Source: Alphaproteobacteria bacterium (GTDB taxonomy: Bacteria; Pseudomonadota; Alphaproteobacteria; RF32; CAG-239). Taken from it: a stretch of 36,888 nucleotides of DNA. A program made the position numbers and the translations under genes. This document shows positions 25,814-34,201 of the stretch, one piece after another; position 1 is the first letter of the stretch, and each line of letters opens with the position of its first letter. The notes under the pieces were generated by a model. The model worked only from the letters and a program-made list of their open reading frames with translations. It had not been told where the DNA came from and ran no database searches. Location: assembly GCA_900767645.1 (NCBI GenBank), contig CAAFZY010000017.1, positions 1 through 36,888 of the forward strand. The letters run 5' to 3'.

Positions 25814-26104
25814 ATGGATAAGCTCAAAATTGTTAAAGCCGCGGTTTTTTTATTAACATTCTGCCTGATTTTTTTATTGTGTTTTGCTATTTCTCGGGTT
25901 ATTTTAAAAACAAATCGGCAAAATCAGATGTTTGAAATCAGTTTACCGGCGACAAACAGCCGAATTGGCAAAATGATGGCCGAGGGTAACCGTTTGTTTA
26001 TTGCAACCGATGCGCCGGCAGTATATATTGTAAATTTGCAAGATAAAACACTGGAAGGTGTTGTTTATCTTAACGGAGAACAAAACCATGGCAAAGAAAA
26101 ATAA
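25814..26104 (+). CDS. Small single-pass membrane protein upstream of the coupling-protein cluster
   Basis: The ATG at 25814 is preferred over 25799 because AAGGA lies six bases before it. The product has 96 residues: a short cytoplasmic tail, one membrane helix (about residues 7-32), and a periplasmic part with short strands (FEISLPA, RLFIATDAPAVYIVNL). Small membrane proteins divergent from rluD are frequent in alphaproteobacteria, and this could be one of that group, but I do not identify a family. Its end overlaps the next gene by 17 bases. It may be a housekeeping neighbour of rluD instead of a part of the downstream cluster. Confidence 0.7.
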   Translation: MDKLKIVKAAVFLLTFCLIFLLCFAISRVILKTNRQNQMFEISLPATNSRIGKMMAEGNRLFIATDAPAVYIVNLQDKTLEGVVYLNGEQNHGKEK

Positions 26105-27092
26105 AAAAAAGCAGTCAACCGCTGAAAATAACGGCGTAATTGATATTAATCAATCGGTTGTCAATATGGAGCCGATTAAAAGCGAAGCCGAGAAGGCAGA
26201 CGTTTCTGCAAAAGACAGTGAAGACGATGAGTTTGAACAGCTGTTAAACAGTTTTCTTAACTCTGACGCCGATAACCAACCGGTTGCCGCTGCAGAGCCG
26301 GAAAAGCACAAAGATTTGGAAAGTTTGCATATTCTGCCTCCCGAAAACTCTGCTCCGGTTGACGATTTTACCGATATCGGCAAAAAGGCTCCGCAAGAAG
26401 TTGTAGATTTAGGGTCAGACGAAAGCGAACTGGCGCAAGCTTATGAAAATTTTTTAGGCGCTGTGTCGGCAATGGCGGCTATTCGCGATATTGCGTTGCC
26501 TGAATTTTTGTTTCGCAAAAAAATGCTGGTCCCCAATTACAAACCGAGCGTCGGGCGTAAAATCGGCGAAGATGCCTCTTTGTGTTGGGATATTATGTTG
26601 CAGGCATTTCCGGAAAAGCTTTCAGCCATTAAACCCAACGCCACTGATGAAGAATTTTTAAATTTTGCCGAAGGCGTTGCCGATCAAAATTTGCAGCTTG
26701 CCATAATTTCGTATGTCGAAATTTTGATTGATATTGAAAACTGTGAAATATCATATGAGGCAAAACGCCTTAAAGCTCAGCGCCGCCGGATTGAAAAGGC
26801 GTTGTATGATGAATATCAGCGCCGCAAAGAACGCAAGCAAAAATTTATTGAAGCCGTGCAAAAGCGCAAGTTTCCGGTTGATGCCGAGCGTCTTATCGGC
26901 AATTATTTTAAAACCGCGGTGAAAGATGCGGAAGGCGCCTATGAAGCATTAACCAAAAATCCGGCCGTTTATGCTCCGATTGAAACCGACAAAATTAAAC
27001 CGCGCTTTTTTGGATTGATTAAGCCTACCCCGAAAGACGGAATCCGTGAAAACTGCAAGCTGGGCAAGTTTTTGAAGTATTTGCGGGTGTAG
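26088..27092 (+). CDS. Cytoplasmic protein with acidic N-terminus and basic helix, unknown function
   Basis: The ATG at 26088, with GGAGAA eight bases upstream, is better supported than the upstream frame start at 26058, giving 334 residues. The N-terminus is Lys-rich (MAKKNKKKQ). Residues 15-115 are acidic, Pro/Ser/Glu-rich and probably disordered. Residues 115-334 look folded and helical, with a strongly basic stretch (RLKAQRRRIEKAL and RRKERKQK). There is no signal peptide or membrane helix. I do not recognise the family. It overlaps the preceding gene and is followed by a promoter-like sequence before the next gene. It could be a partner or substrate of the coupling ATPase encoded further on. 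Confidence 0.65.
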   Translation: MAKKNKKKQSTAENNGVIDINQSVVNMEPIKSEAEKADVSAKDSEDDEFEQLLNSFLNSDADNQPVAAAEPEKHKDLESLHILPPENSAPVDDFTDIGKKAPQEVVDLGSDESELAQAYENFLGAVSAMAAIRDIALPEFLFRKKMLVPNYKPSVGRKIGEDASLCWDIMLQAFPEKLSAIKPNATDEEFLNFAEGVADQNLQLAIISYVEILIDIENCEISYEAKRLKAQRRRIEKALYDEYQRRKERKQKFIEAVQKRKFPVDAERLIGNYFKTAVKDAEGAYEALTKNPAVYAPIETDKIKPRFFGLIKPTPKDGIRENCKLGKFLKYLRV

Positions 27093-27114
27093 TATTTTTG
27101 TAACAAAAACATTC

Positions 27115-27143
27115 TAGACAAAAACAAAAAATAATGGTAAGAT
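27115..27143 (+). promoter_or_regulatory. Promoter-like sequence before the 658-residue gene
   Basis: TAGACA (27115-27120) and TAAGAT (27138-27143) are separated by 17 bp, a near-consensus sigma-70 arrangement, 28 bp before the ATG at 27172. The ribosome-binding site CGGAGA lies in a small ACGG-AGAA-CCGT hairpin just before the start. Confidence 0.5.
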
Positions 27144-27171
27144 AAAGACAAATTAAAAACGGAGAACCGTA

Positions 27172-29148
27172 ATGGCAGATGAAAAACTTGATGTATCGGA
27201 AGAGGCTTTGACCCAAGAAGCCGGTAAGCTGTTTGCTTTGTTAAACAAAGAAGAGCTTATGGAAAATGATAAAATGGATATTGACGGCATAGTGCAAAAA
27301 AATCCGTTGTTGCTGAGTTGGAAAGGCTTTGCCGAAAAAGTGGCTTTGCCTGATTTAATGACCGCATATATGAATAATGAGTCGATAGACACAATGCTTG
27401 AAGATTCATCTAAGTCAATACAAACCGCTAAGCGGGTGCTTGATAATCTGCAAAAAGTTAAAGCAGACGGGTGGCTCCGAGATGTTGAAAATCCGACTGC
27501 TGAAGTTGCCGCCGGTATTGCTCCGAACGGCGAAACCATCGGCACTCAACTTATTAAAAACATCAGCTTTTTGCAGTCTTTGCAAAAAGAGCCAAACGTT
27601 TCAGCCGAACAACGAGCCATGGTAAAGCAGCATAACAACGATGAATGTCGTGGCTTTGTTGATAAGATGTATGATGAAAATGGCTATGGCGCCGATAAAA
27701 ATCAGCCTAATTTGCAAAATCAAACTCCGAAAGATTTGGTTAAAGACATTGTTAGCGACAGACAGACTTTAGTGGTTGAAAACAAACAGGAAGCGCCGCT
27801 CAAAACACAGACTGTTGATGATCTTAAAAATAAAGCTTATCAGGGAACGTTAACGGTTGAACAGGCCAATGAGCTACGTAAAAGATTAGACGAGAAAAAA
27901 ATTGCCGATATGGTTTCGCAACCCGGTGACAGCAAAAAACAAAAGCATGAAAGCAATGACAAATTCAAAGATGAAGATGTTATTAAATACATGTACGAAG
28001 ATTGGATTTTAGGCGGGGCCAGCTGGTTGTTTAACAAGGCGGAAGATGCGTTCTTAAATATTGTTGATTCTGCGGTTGAAATTTGTACTGCCCGCGCCGG
28101 TAAACGCAAAGCCGAAAAACAAACCGCCGCCAATGAAAGATTAAGCGCCGCATCTGCAAAAGCGAACGCATTTGCCAAAATGGCGGCTAAAAGCCAGACT
28201 GATTTAGGCGCCGATTGCGCGGCAAAGTCAGCTTCATATGACGACATCCTTAATGATTTAAGCAATAATTTGAACAACCCCGATCCGCATTGGGAGTATT
28301 TTGATAAAGATGATGAATTTGTTAAAGAATTGCAGGCGAATCCGTCAAAAAATGCGGAATTTATTCAACATGCTTCGGAAGAACTTAAAAACCGCACGCA
28401 ATTTATTGAATCAACCGGTAAGCTTGCCATGATGATGACGGCAGCCCGTATGACGGAAGAATTTATGGGCGATGATGGCAAATGGCGCAATAATGGCGAA
28501 TATTTATCAGATGACGAGTTAAAAGCGCAATTTACTCAAAAGACCAAAGACTGTCAGAAAAACATTTTGAAGGCGGTGGCAGTAATTTCTGAAGACAGCC
28601 GCTTGCTTTCAGAGGCGGCATACGACAATTTGCAAGGACAAAAGCCTGATTTGACAACCTTTACCGCCGAAAACACCAACCGTGAGGTTAACGCCTTTTT
28701 GAAACAGCTTGCCGGCACGGTTAAAACCGCGGTTGAAATTCAGCAAAAAGACTTGGATGAAAAAGCTTTTGATAACTTCAGCGCTAAAAAGCATGACCGC
28801 TCGGTTGCCCGCAGTATTCGTAACGCCGATAATTTAATTGCGCAAAAAATTCAAAACGGCGCTGTATATGAAAACTCATTGTTTGAAAAAGAGCATTCTA
28901 AAGAACGAATTGAGGCTAAAACCGGATTGTTTGAAGAGGCAATGAAAGAAAATTCTCCGGCCGGTTTGGCTAAGACATTTGAATATATGAAGCAACTTAA
29001 TCAATATCAGGCGCAAACCAATGATGCCCGTTTGCGAGGTGTTGAAAGCCGTAAACAAGCAGTGCAAAAGTTTAAGGATAAAATTGTTAAACGTGATCCT
29101 GCAGTTTTCAACCGAATTGCTCAAAATAATTCAGGAAAAGGAATGTAA
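27172..29148 (+). CDS. Large helical soluble protein in coupling-protein cluster, unknown
   Basis: This 658-residue protein has no signal peptide or membrane helix and is very rich in Lys, Glu, Asp, Ala and Asn; nearly the whole length is predicted helical by composition. I see no catalytic motif. The region around residues 200-265 is Lys/Gln-rich and probably flexible, and residues 300-345 are Ala/Lys-rich with heptad-like spacing. It ends directly at the GTG start of the next gene (no spacer), so the two are translationally coupled. With the VirD4-like ATPase downstream it could be a cytoplasmic scaffold, chaperone-like adaptor or secreted substrate. These are inferences from position only. 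Confidence 0.7.
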   Translation: MADEKLDVSEEALTQEAGKLFALLNKEELMENDKMDIDGIVQKNPLLLSWKGFAEKVALPDLMTAYMNNESIDTMLEDSSKSIQTAKRVLDNLQKVKADGWLRDVENPTAEVAAGIAPNGETIGTQLIKNISFLQSLQKEPNVSAEQRAMVKQHNNDECRGFVDKMYDENGYGADKNQPNLQNQTPKDLVKDIVSDRQTLVVENKQEAPLKTQTVDDLKNKAYQGTLTVEQANELRKRLDEKKIADMVSQPGDSKKQKHESNDKFKDEDVIKYMYEDWILGGASWLFNKAEDAFLNIVDSAVEICTARAGKRKAEKQTAANERLSAASAKANAFAKMAAKSQTDLGADCAAKSASYDDILNDLSNNLNNPDPHWEYFDKDDEFVKELQANPSKNAEFIQHASEELKNRTQFIESTGKLAMMMTAARMTEEFMGDDGKWRNNGEYLSDDELKAQFTQKTKDCQKNILKAVAVISEDSRLLSEAAYDNLQGQKPDLTTFTAENTNREVNAFLKQLAGTVKTAVEIQQKDLDEKAFDNFSAKKHDRSVARSIRNADNLIAQKIQNGAVYENSLFEKEHSKERIEAKTGLFEEAMKENSPAGLAKTFEYMKQLNQYQAQTNDARLRGVESRKQAVQKFKDKIVKRDPAVFNRIAQNNSGKGM

Positions 29149-29640
29149 GTGCTGAAAAAAATAATAAAAACAATCAGAGCTTTGTTTATCGGCATAATAT
29201 GGACAAGCGCGCTTTTGTACGTAGCGCGCCTGTTGATGATTTATATCTGGAAGTTTGACATCTTTTATGTCAAGCAATGGAGCGTGGTAAAAAGATTTTG
29301 GAATAATAACGGCGTTATTGACAACGCTTCTGATTACGCTTTCTTTTTATCGTTGTTGTTAATATTAATTATCTGGATTGTCGGAGGTGTAAAACTCTGT
29401 CGGCTTAATTATGCCAAGCTTATGATTGCTCCGCTTAATTATATTGCCAATCGCGATTTGAAAAAGTATGAGCAAGAGGATACGCATGTTGTGATAAAAA
29501 ACATTAAGGTTGGTGAAAAAATATCGGTTGAAGATTTGATTCAGGAACGAATTAAACAGGAACAAACCGATAATGTTAAAGAATCCGATGAAATGCGCCG
29601 CAATATTTCAGAAAAAATTATTAACCGCAAGGAACAATAA
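29149..29640 (+). CDS. Two-helix membrane protein, paralogue of the next gene's N-terminus
   Basis: The 163-residue protein begins with GTG directly after the previous stop; AGGA lies just upstream. Membrane helices are at about residues 9-31 and 62-82, separated by a short loop with FDIFY, W, and GVID-x-A. A charged cytoplasmic tail of about 75 residues follows. The loop and both helices match the N-terminus of the next protein (FDIF..., W, G-V-I-D, A-x-D/E-Y/W-A-F), so the two genes come from a duplication. This copy lacks the long charged linker and C-terminal domain. It could form a hetero-oligomeric membrane platform with its paralogue. Confidence 0.75.
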   Translation: MLKKIIKTIRALFIGIIWTSALLYVARLLMIYIWKFDIFYVKQWSVVKRFWNNNGVIDNASDYAFFLSLLLILIIWIVGGVKLCRLNYAKLMIAPLNYIANRDLKKYEQEDTHVVIKNIKVGEKISVEDLIQERIKQEQTDNVKESDEMRRNISEKIINRKEQ

Positions 29641-29691
29641 ATAATTGTTAACTAATACAGAATATGATAACCCCCAAAGCAGGAGAAAAAT

Positions 29692-31209
29692 TTGAAACCG
29701 TTAAGAGTTTTGGCACGAATAGCTTTTGTAGGATGCCTGTGGAGTATAATCTTCATTGAAGGCATAAGGGTTATTATGCTTGAAAACTGGCATTTTGATA
29801 TTTTTTGGTCGCCGCACTGGATGCATGCGTGGAACTTATGGCTTAACGGTTGGGTTATTGATACCGCCAAAGAATGGGCGTTCATTTTGATTATAATCGC
29901 GTTTATTCCGCTGTGGCTTACAGGGTGGATTACATTAAGCCTGATTCCTTGGGAAATGATGGCATTTAAGGCTGTTATGTATCCGATAAATTTAGTGCGC
30001 TCAATGTTCAATCCGCTAAAGATTGTTACCAAAACTCCGGTTGTGGTTAAGAAAAAGTCATATAAAGAAATTCGCCCGACCGGTCCGCGCTCGCCGATAT
30101 ATGATTATAATGATGCTCCGAGTTCAACGGCAACGCCGGTTGCCGCCGCAACTCCGACCGCGTCGGTAACAGCCGCTCCGGTTGAAAAAACTCCGGCCGC
30201 CCGTTCCGATTTGAAAAACAAAGCGGCCAGTGCTCGCGAAACCTTTAGTCATTCTTTATTTAATATTGATGATGACGATGATGATTTTGACCTTGATTTC
30301 GATTCATTCGGGAAATCGTCGGATATATTTAAAATAGACAGCAAAAAGAATGAAAAGCAGGAGTCAAAACCCAAAGACAGCCGCAACAACCGTTTTGAGT
30401 TTAATGAGGCTGAAGAAGATGACGAGGATTATCGTCCGTCGCGTCGCGACAGTAAGCCGCGCCGCAATGATGACGACGATTATGATTCCCGCCCGCGCCG
30501 CAAAAAATATGATGACGGCGATGATGATTATGACGACCGTCCGCGTCGTCGCGATGATCGCGGCTCGCGCGATAACCGTGATAATGACAGACGCGATGCC
30601 CGACGCGATAACCGCCGTCGCGATGATAACCGCAATAAAGAAGATTTTCGCGATAAGCCTAAAAACAATGTTTTGCCGCGTGATGATGTTCAATCCGATT
30701 CCGCGCCCCGCTTAAATCCGGTTGCAGATGTTCTGACCCAAAAAGGATATGCTCTCATTTCGGGTGCAACCATTAAAAATACCGTAATTGACTTTATCGG
30801 CGTGTCATCGGATAAAATTTGTTTGTGCCTGCTTGATAAAGAAGCCGGTGATTGGCTTGCCGATGAAGAGCGTTTTAATGATGAAGAGCCGTTGTGGTTT
30901 TCGGAAAACAGCCATCGTATATCACCGGTGCGTAAAGCCGATGTTGCCAGACAGGCCCTGACTGACAAACTTGAAGCTTCCGATTTAAGTTTTGAGGTTA
31001 AAACCTTTGTAATTATTCAAACCGGAAACATTATCAATGCTGAAGATATGTTTGAGGTTTGGAATAATATGGGTATAGATGTTACCCGTATCAACCGCGG
31101 TATGCCGAAAGAGATTAAGCTCTTTTCAAAAACCATTGAAGAAGCTGAAGATAAGCCCGAAAAGGCAACTTTAGACACAGTTAAAAAATTAATTCGCAGT
31201 TTAGCATAA
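29692..31209 (+). CDS. Two-helix membrane protein with acidic/basic linker and C-terminal domain
   Basis: The start is TTG at 29692, supported by AGGAGA five bases upstream. In 505 residues the order is: helix at 5-28; loop with HFDIFW and GWVIDTA; helix at about 62-88; basic stretch near 110-127; Pro/Ala/Thr linker at 140-170; and a strikingly charged low-complexity region at 193-322 with Asp runs and D-R/R-R-D repeats. A folded domain at about 340-505 closes the protein. The last domain has alternating strands and helices with VIDFIGV, LLDKEAGDW and SPVRKADVARQAL. The spacing recalls NERD-type PD-(D/E)xK folds, but the usual E-x-K is not clearly preserved, so I hold that comparison as weak. 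It directly precedes the coupling ATPase. Confidence 0.75.
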   Translation: MKPLRVLARIAFVGCLWSIIFIEGIRVIMLENWHFDIFWSPHWMHAWNLWLNGWVIDTAKEWAFILIIIAFIPLWLTGWITLSLIPWEMMAFKAVMYPINLVRSMFNPLKIVTKTPVVVKKKSYKEIRPTGPRSPIYDYNDAPSSTATPVAAATPTASVTAAPVEKTPAARSDLKNKAASARETFSHSLFNIDDDDDDFDLDFDSFGKSSDIFKIDSKKNEKQESKPKDSRNNRFEFNEAEEDDEDYRPSRRDSKPRRNDDDDYDSRPRRKKYDDGDDDYDDRPRRRDDRGSRDNRDNDRRDARRDNRRRDDNRNKEDFRDKPKNNVLPRDDVQSDSAPRLNPVADVLTQKGYALISGATIKNTVIDFIGVSSDKICLCLLDKEAGDWLADEERFNDEEPLWFSENSHRISPVRKADVARQALTDKLEASDLSFEVKTFVIIQTGNIINAEDMFEVWNNMGIDVTRINRGMPKEIKLFSKTIEEAEDKPEKATLDTVKKLIRSLA

Positions 31210-31218
31210 GAGGATAAA

Positions 31219-33441
31219 ATGGCGTTAAGACAAAGAGGCGTAGAATGGGAAGAATATGATAATGCCGTCCGGTGGATGGCGGTAACAATGATTATCACCC
31301 TTATAATTACGTTAATTTTAACAATTTTTTCTTTGCCGCTTGCTTATTTAATTGAGCAGGGTATTTCTAAAAAGACGATTGAAAGTGTTAAAATGTTTTT
31401 GAGCACTATTCAAGACCATCCGTCATTTTTGTTCAAACAATACGGCAGTTGGATGGAAAAACTTACCGGCAGCAACGGCTTTTCAATCAGCCATTGGTTG
31501 CCGATTATGCCATTTATATCTTTGCCGGTCGGGTTGATAACCGGCGCGGTTTCATGTCCGTATCGGTTTCAGTCTAATGTGCACGGTTCTGCCCGCATTG
31601 CGACATTACGTGATATAAGCCGTATGGAATTGCTTGGCTTTGACGGGTTTTGTCAGGTGGTCGGCAAAGTTAAAGGTCGCATGCTGTTATTAAAAGAAAC
31701 GCTTTCCACTCTGTGCTGCGCTCCTCCGGGAACCGGTAAAACTGCCGGCGTGGTTATTCCTACCATTTTTAATTCTAAAAAATTAAGCTTGATTATTAAC
31801 GACCCTAAGCCGGAGTTGTGCTTTAAAACTTCAGGCGCGCGCGCTAAAGTAGGACCTGTTTTTGTTATTAACTGGGGCGCTGAAGACAATCCGTCGGAAG
31901 GTATATATTATCCGAGTTGGAACCCGCTTTCACCGAATGCATTGCCTGAAATGGGACCGGACAGAGATATGTATGTTGACTCTATTTGCAATATTTTGGT
32001 TGAAGACCCCAAAGGCGGTGCCGATCCTCACTGGTCGCAAACCGGTCGTGCGGCGTTAAACGGCTTTATTCACTTTATTTGCTCTAAATGTGAGCGTGCC
32101 CGTGCCAACGATTATTTTATCGGGCGCATTTACGAGGGCAAGCTTGATGATGAGGACAAGCGCGTTTTGGAAGGTTATTACCGCGATATGCGCGATCCGA
32201 TGGTGCCCAAGGCCATGAATGACCTTAAAAACGGAACTGTTACCATTGATAATTATATTCCTATCGGCACATGGAATTTGTTGCCGGAAAAATGGATTGG
32301 GCGCGAGTCAAGTATCGCCATGATTTTGGAATGGCTGACTGAGGCGCAAATTAAACAAGCGCAAGATATTAAGCGCCGCTTGGCAGAAGGCGATCAAATG
32401 GCGGCAATGGCCGACCCGATGCATGATTTGCTTGATGAAGCGGTTGAAGAAGCGCGTAAATTCGGTTATTCGCAACGTTGTTACACTGAATTAAGCTCGC
32501 TTTCCGCCATGCCGGATAAAGAGCGCGGATCGGTTATTTCAACAGCCTTTGCCGGCATTAACATTTTCAAAAACTCGGCGGTGGTTGCCCGTACTAGCTT
32601 TTCGGATTTGCACTTTAAAGATTTGCGAGGAGTTAAAGATCCGGTTACCGGCGAGTGGAAACCTATTTCGGTATACTTATCCATTAACCAAACCGATGCC
32701 AGAGCTTTGGGTATGATAAGCAGTGTGTTTATTGAGCTTATGAGCTCGTACTTAATTTCAAATCCGCCGAAGTATGAAAACAAGACCGACGGCAAAATGG
32801 GACCGTATCCGTGTTTGTTTGTGCTTGACGAGTTTCCGCAAATGCCTAAATTAAAAGCGGTTATCGACGGACCGGCGGTAGGTCGTGGTCAGAAAGTTTC
32901 GTACTTGCTTATCGGACAAGATTTAGGTCAAATTTCCGGTAAATATGGCAAAGATGACCTTGAAACGGTAATATCCACTACCGCCTGCAAGATTATTCTT
33001 TCGCAAAACAACGAAGTTACCGCTCAGCGCTTTTCCAAGATGATTGGCAACCGCACGGTGCAAACCACTTCATATTCTAAAAACGAAGGCGGTTTGGGCA
33101 AAGGCTCTAATCCTTTTTCCAAAAATGTAAGTTACAGCTTGCAAGGCGTTTCGGTTATCAGCACCACACAGCTGTTGAGCTTGCCGATGTTAAAGCAGGT
33201 GGTTTTGATGCAAAGTTATATCGACCGTCCGATTATGGCCGATTCGCCAAGATGGTATCTTGATAAAAACATGCGCAAACTTGCCTCATTAAAACCGTCG
33301 CCGTTTGTGCCGGATTGGGTAGTTGCTCAGCGTGAAGATATTAATGACGATATGCTCTCAAAACTGGGTATCGATTATGACCCCAATTCTGAAGATACTT
33401 TTGAAGAAGATACTGAAAACGCCGGAGTTGAAAGGCAATAA
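31219..33441 (+). CDS. VirD4/TraG-like type IV coupling protein ATPase
   Basis: Proteins of this type are inner-membrane hexameric ATPases that hand DNA or proteins to type IV secretion channels. In 740 residues there are two N-terminal membrane helices (about 20-44 and 93-112) and the family entry VHGSARIAT. The Walker A is APPGTGKT (168-175), and INDPKPEL with the segment up to YPSWNPLSP matches the VirD4 core. The Walker B is FVLDEFP with Asp537-Glu538. GRGQKVSYLLIGQDLGQI is typical of TraG/VirD4, and an acidic C-terminal tail ends the protein. Between about residues 292 and 412 it has extra helical sequence in the position of the all-alpha domain. No VirB, Dot/Icm core, relaxase or mobilisation gene is in the window. 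The start has AGAGGAT upstream. Confidence 0.9.
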   Translation: MALRQRGVEWEEYDNAVRWMAVTMIITLIITLILTIFSLPLAYLIEQGISKKTIESVKMFLSTIQDHPSFLFKQYGSWMEKLTGSNGFSISHWLPIMPFISLPVGLITGAVSCPYRFQSNVHGSARIATLRDISRMELLGFDGFCQVVGKVKGRMLLLKETLSTLCCAPPGTGKTAGVVIPTIFNSKKLSLIINDPKPELCFKTSGARAKVGPVFVINWGAEDNPSEGIYYPSWNPLSPNALPEMGPDRDMYVDSICNILVEDPKGGADPHWSQTGRAALNGFIHFICSKCERARANDYFIGRIYEGKLDDEDKRVLEGYYRDMRDPMVPKAMNDLKNGTVTIDNYIPIGTWNLLPEKWIGRESSIAMILEWLTEAQIKQAQDIKRRLAEGDQMAAMADPMHDLLDEAVEEARKFGYSQRCYTELSSLSAMPDKERGSVISTAFAGINIFKNSAVVARTSFSDLHFKDLRGVKDPVTGEWKPISVYLSINQTDARALGMISSVFIELMSSYLISNPPKYENKTDGKMGPYPCLFVLDEFPQMPKLKAVIDGPAVGRGQKVSYLLIGQDLGQISGKYGKDDLETVISTTACKIILSQNNEVTAQRFSKMIGNRTVQTTSYSKNEGGLGKGSNPFSKNVSYSLQGVSVISTTQLLSLPMLKQVVLMQSYIDRPIMADSPRWYLDKNMRKLASLKPSPFVPDWVVAQREDINDDMLSKLGIDYDPNSEDTFEEDTENAGVERQ

Positions 33442-33461
33442 TCCGTAATTAAGGAACAATT

Positions 33462-34190
33462 ATGGCAGATAGCATTAAACATATTCCGGTAAAGCAAATA
33501 TTTTTGCAAGCATATTTATATATGCAAACCAACTTAAAACAAATCAGACTCTTTTGGCTGGCTAATTTTGCGTTATTTGCTTTATACGGCTTTATTCCGC
33601 AGAGCGCGCCGACGCCGTTGCTGGTGCTTGCGGTTTTAAGCTATTATTACTTTTTGTTTGTTTTTTTCAGGGTTTATTTTCATAAAAAGCCGTATTTTTT
33701 AACCATGGATTTTTTTGGCAGCGTAATTCCGTCAACAAAGATGTTTTTCTTTATGTTTGTGGTGGTTTTTTTATTGGTAATTTTGCCGTTTTTGCCGTTG
33801 TTTATGGGCTTTAACGAGCAGTATTTGCTTTGGTTTGAAAAATATATGGAAACATTGCAGAATATTGAGGGCAGCGTCTTAAATCAGATGGTGTTTGCGG
33901 CGGTTTTGCTGTTTTTGTCGCCGTTTATTATAAGCCGCCCTACTTTTGCATGGCTTTCCGCGTTACAAGGACTTAACGGTTCAATGCATAAGGCTTTTCG
34001 TAAAACGCAAGGTAATTATTGGCGATTTGTATTGCTGATTGCGTTGCTTGATATTCCATGCTTTGTTGCTTACGGTGCCGATGTTTTTCTAGGTTGCCAT
34101 AATTGGCTGTTTTTGGCATTCGGTTCGCTGTTTTGCCTTTATTTCAGTGTTGTTTTTGCCAAATTGTATGACTTTTTTTATACCGAATAA
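33462..34190 (+). CDS. Polytopic membrane protein after the coupling ATPase, unknown
   Basis: This 242-residue protein has several long hydrophobic stretches: about residues 28-45, 52-72, 88-115, 140-158 and 185-230, the last probably two helices. I count five or six membrane passes and few polar loops. The segment LQGLNGSMHKAFRKTQGNYWRF between two helices recalls amphipathic re-entry regions of small polytopic families, but no named family is clear. It has AAGGA before the ATG and lies 20 bp after the coupling ATPase and 11 bp before ligA. It could belong functionally to either neighbour; membrane location favours the coupling cluster. Confidence 0.72.
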   Translation: MADSIKHIPVKQIFLQAYLYMQTNLKQIRLFWLANFALFALYGFIPQSAPTPLLVLAVLSYYYFLFVFFRVYFHKKPYFLTMDFFGSVIPSTKMFFFMFVVVFLLVILPFLPLFMGFNEQYLLWFEKYMETLQNIEGSVLNQMVFAAVLLFLSPFIISRPTFAWLSALQGLNGSMHKAFRKTQGNYWRFVLLIALLDIPCFVAYGADVFLGCHNWLFLAFGSLFCLYFSVVFAKLYDFFYTE

Positions 34191-34201
34191 CGGAGATTTA
34201 A

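Noticed and set aside
30350..30715. Plus- and minus-strand frames of about 110-120 residues in the Asp/Arg-rich region
   Set aside because: They are shadows of the low-complexity GAT/CGC repeats of the 505-residue gene; composition (Met/Ile/Ala/Thr only) is typical of alternate-frame reading.
31219..33441. Assignment of the coupling ATPase to Dot/Icm DotL
   Set aside because: The core segments (VHGSARIAT, WNPLSP, GRGQKVSYLLIGQDLGQI) fit VirD4/TraG, and no other Dot/Icm gene was recognised in the window.
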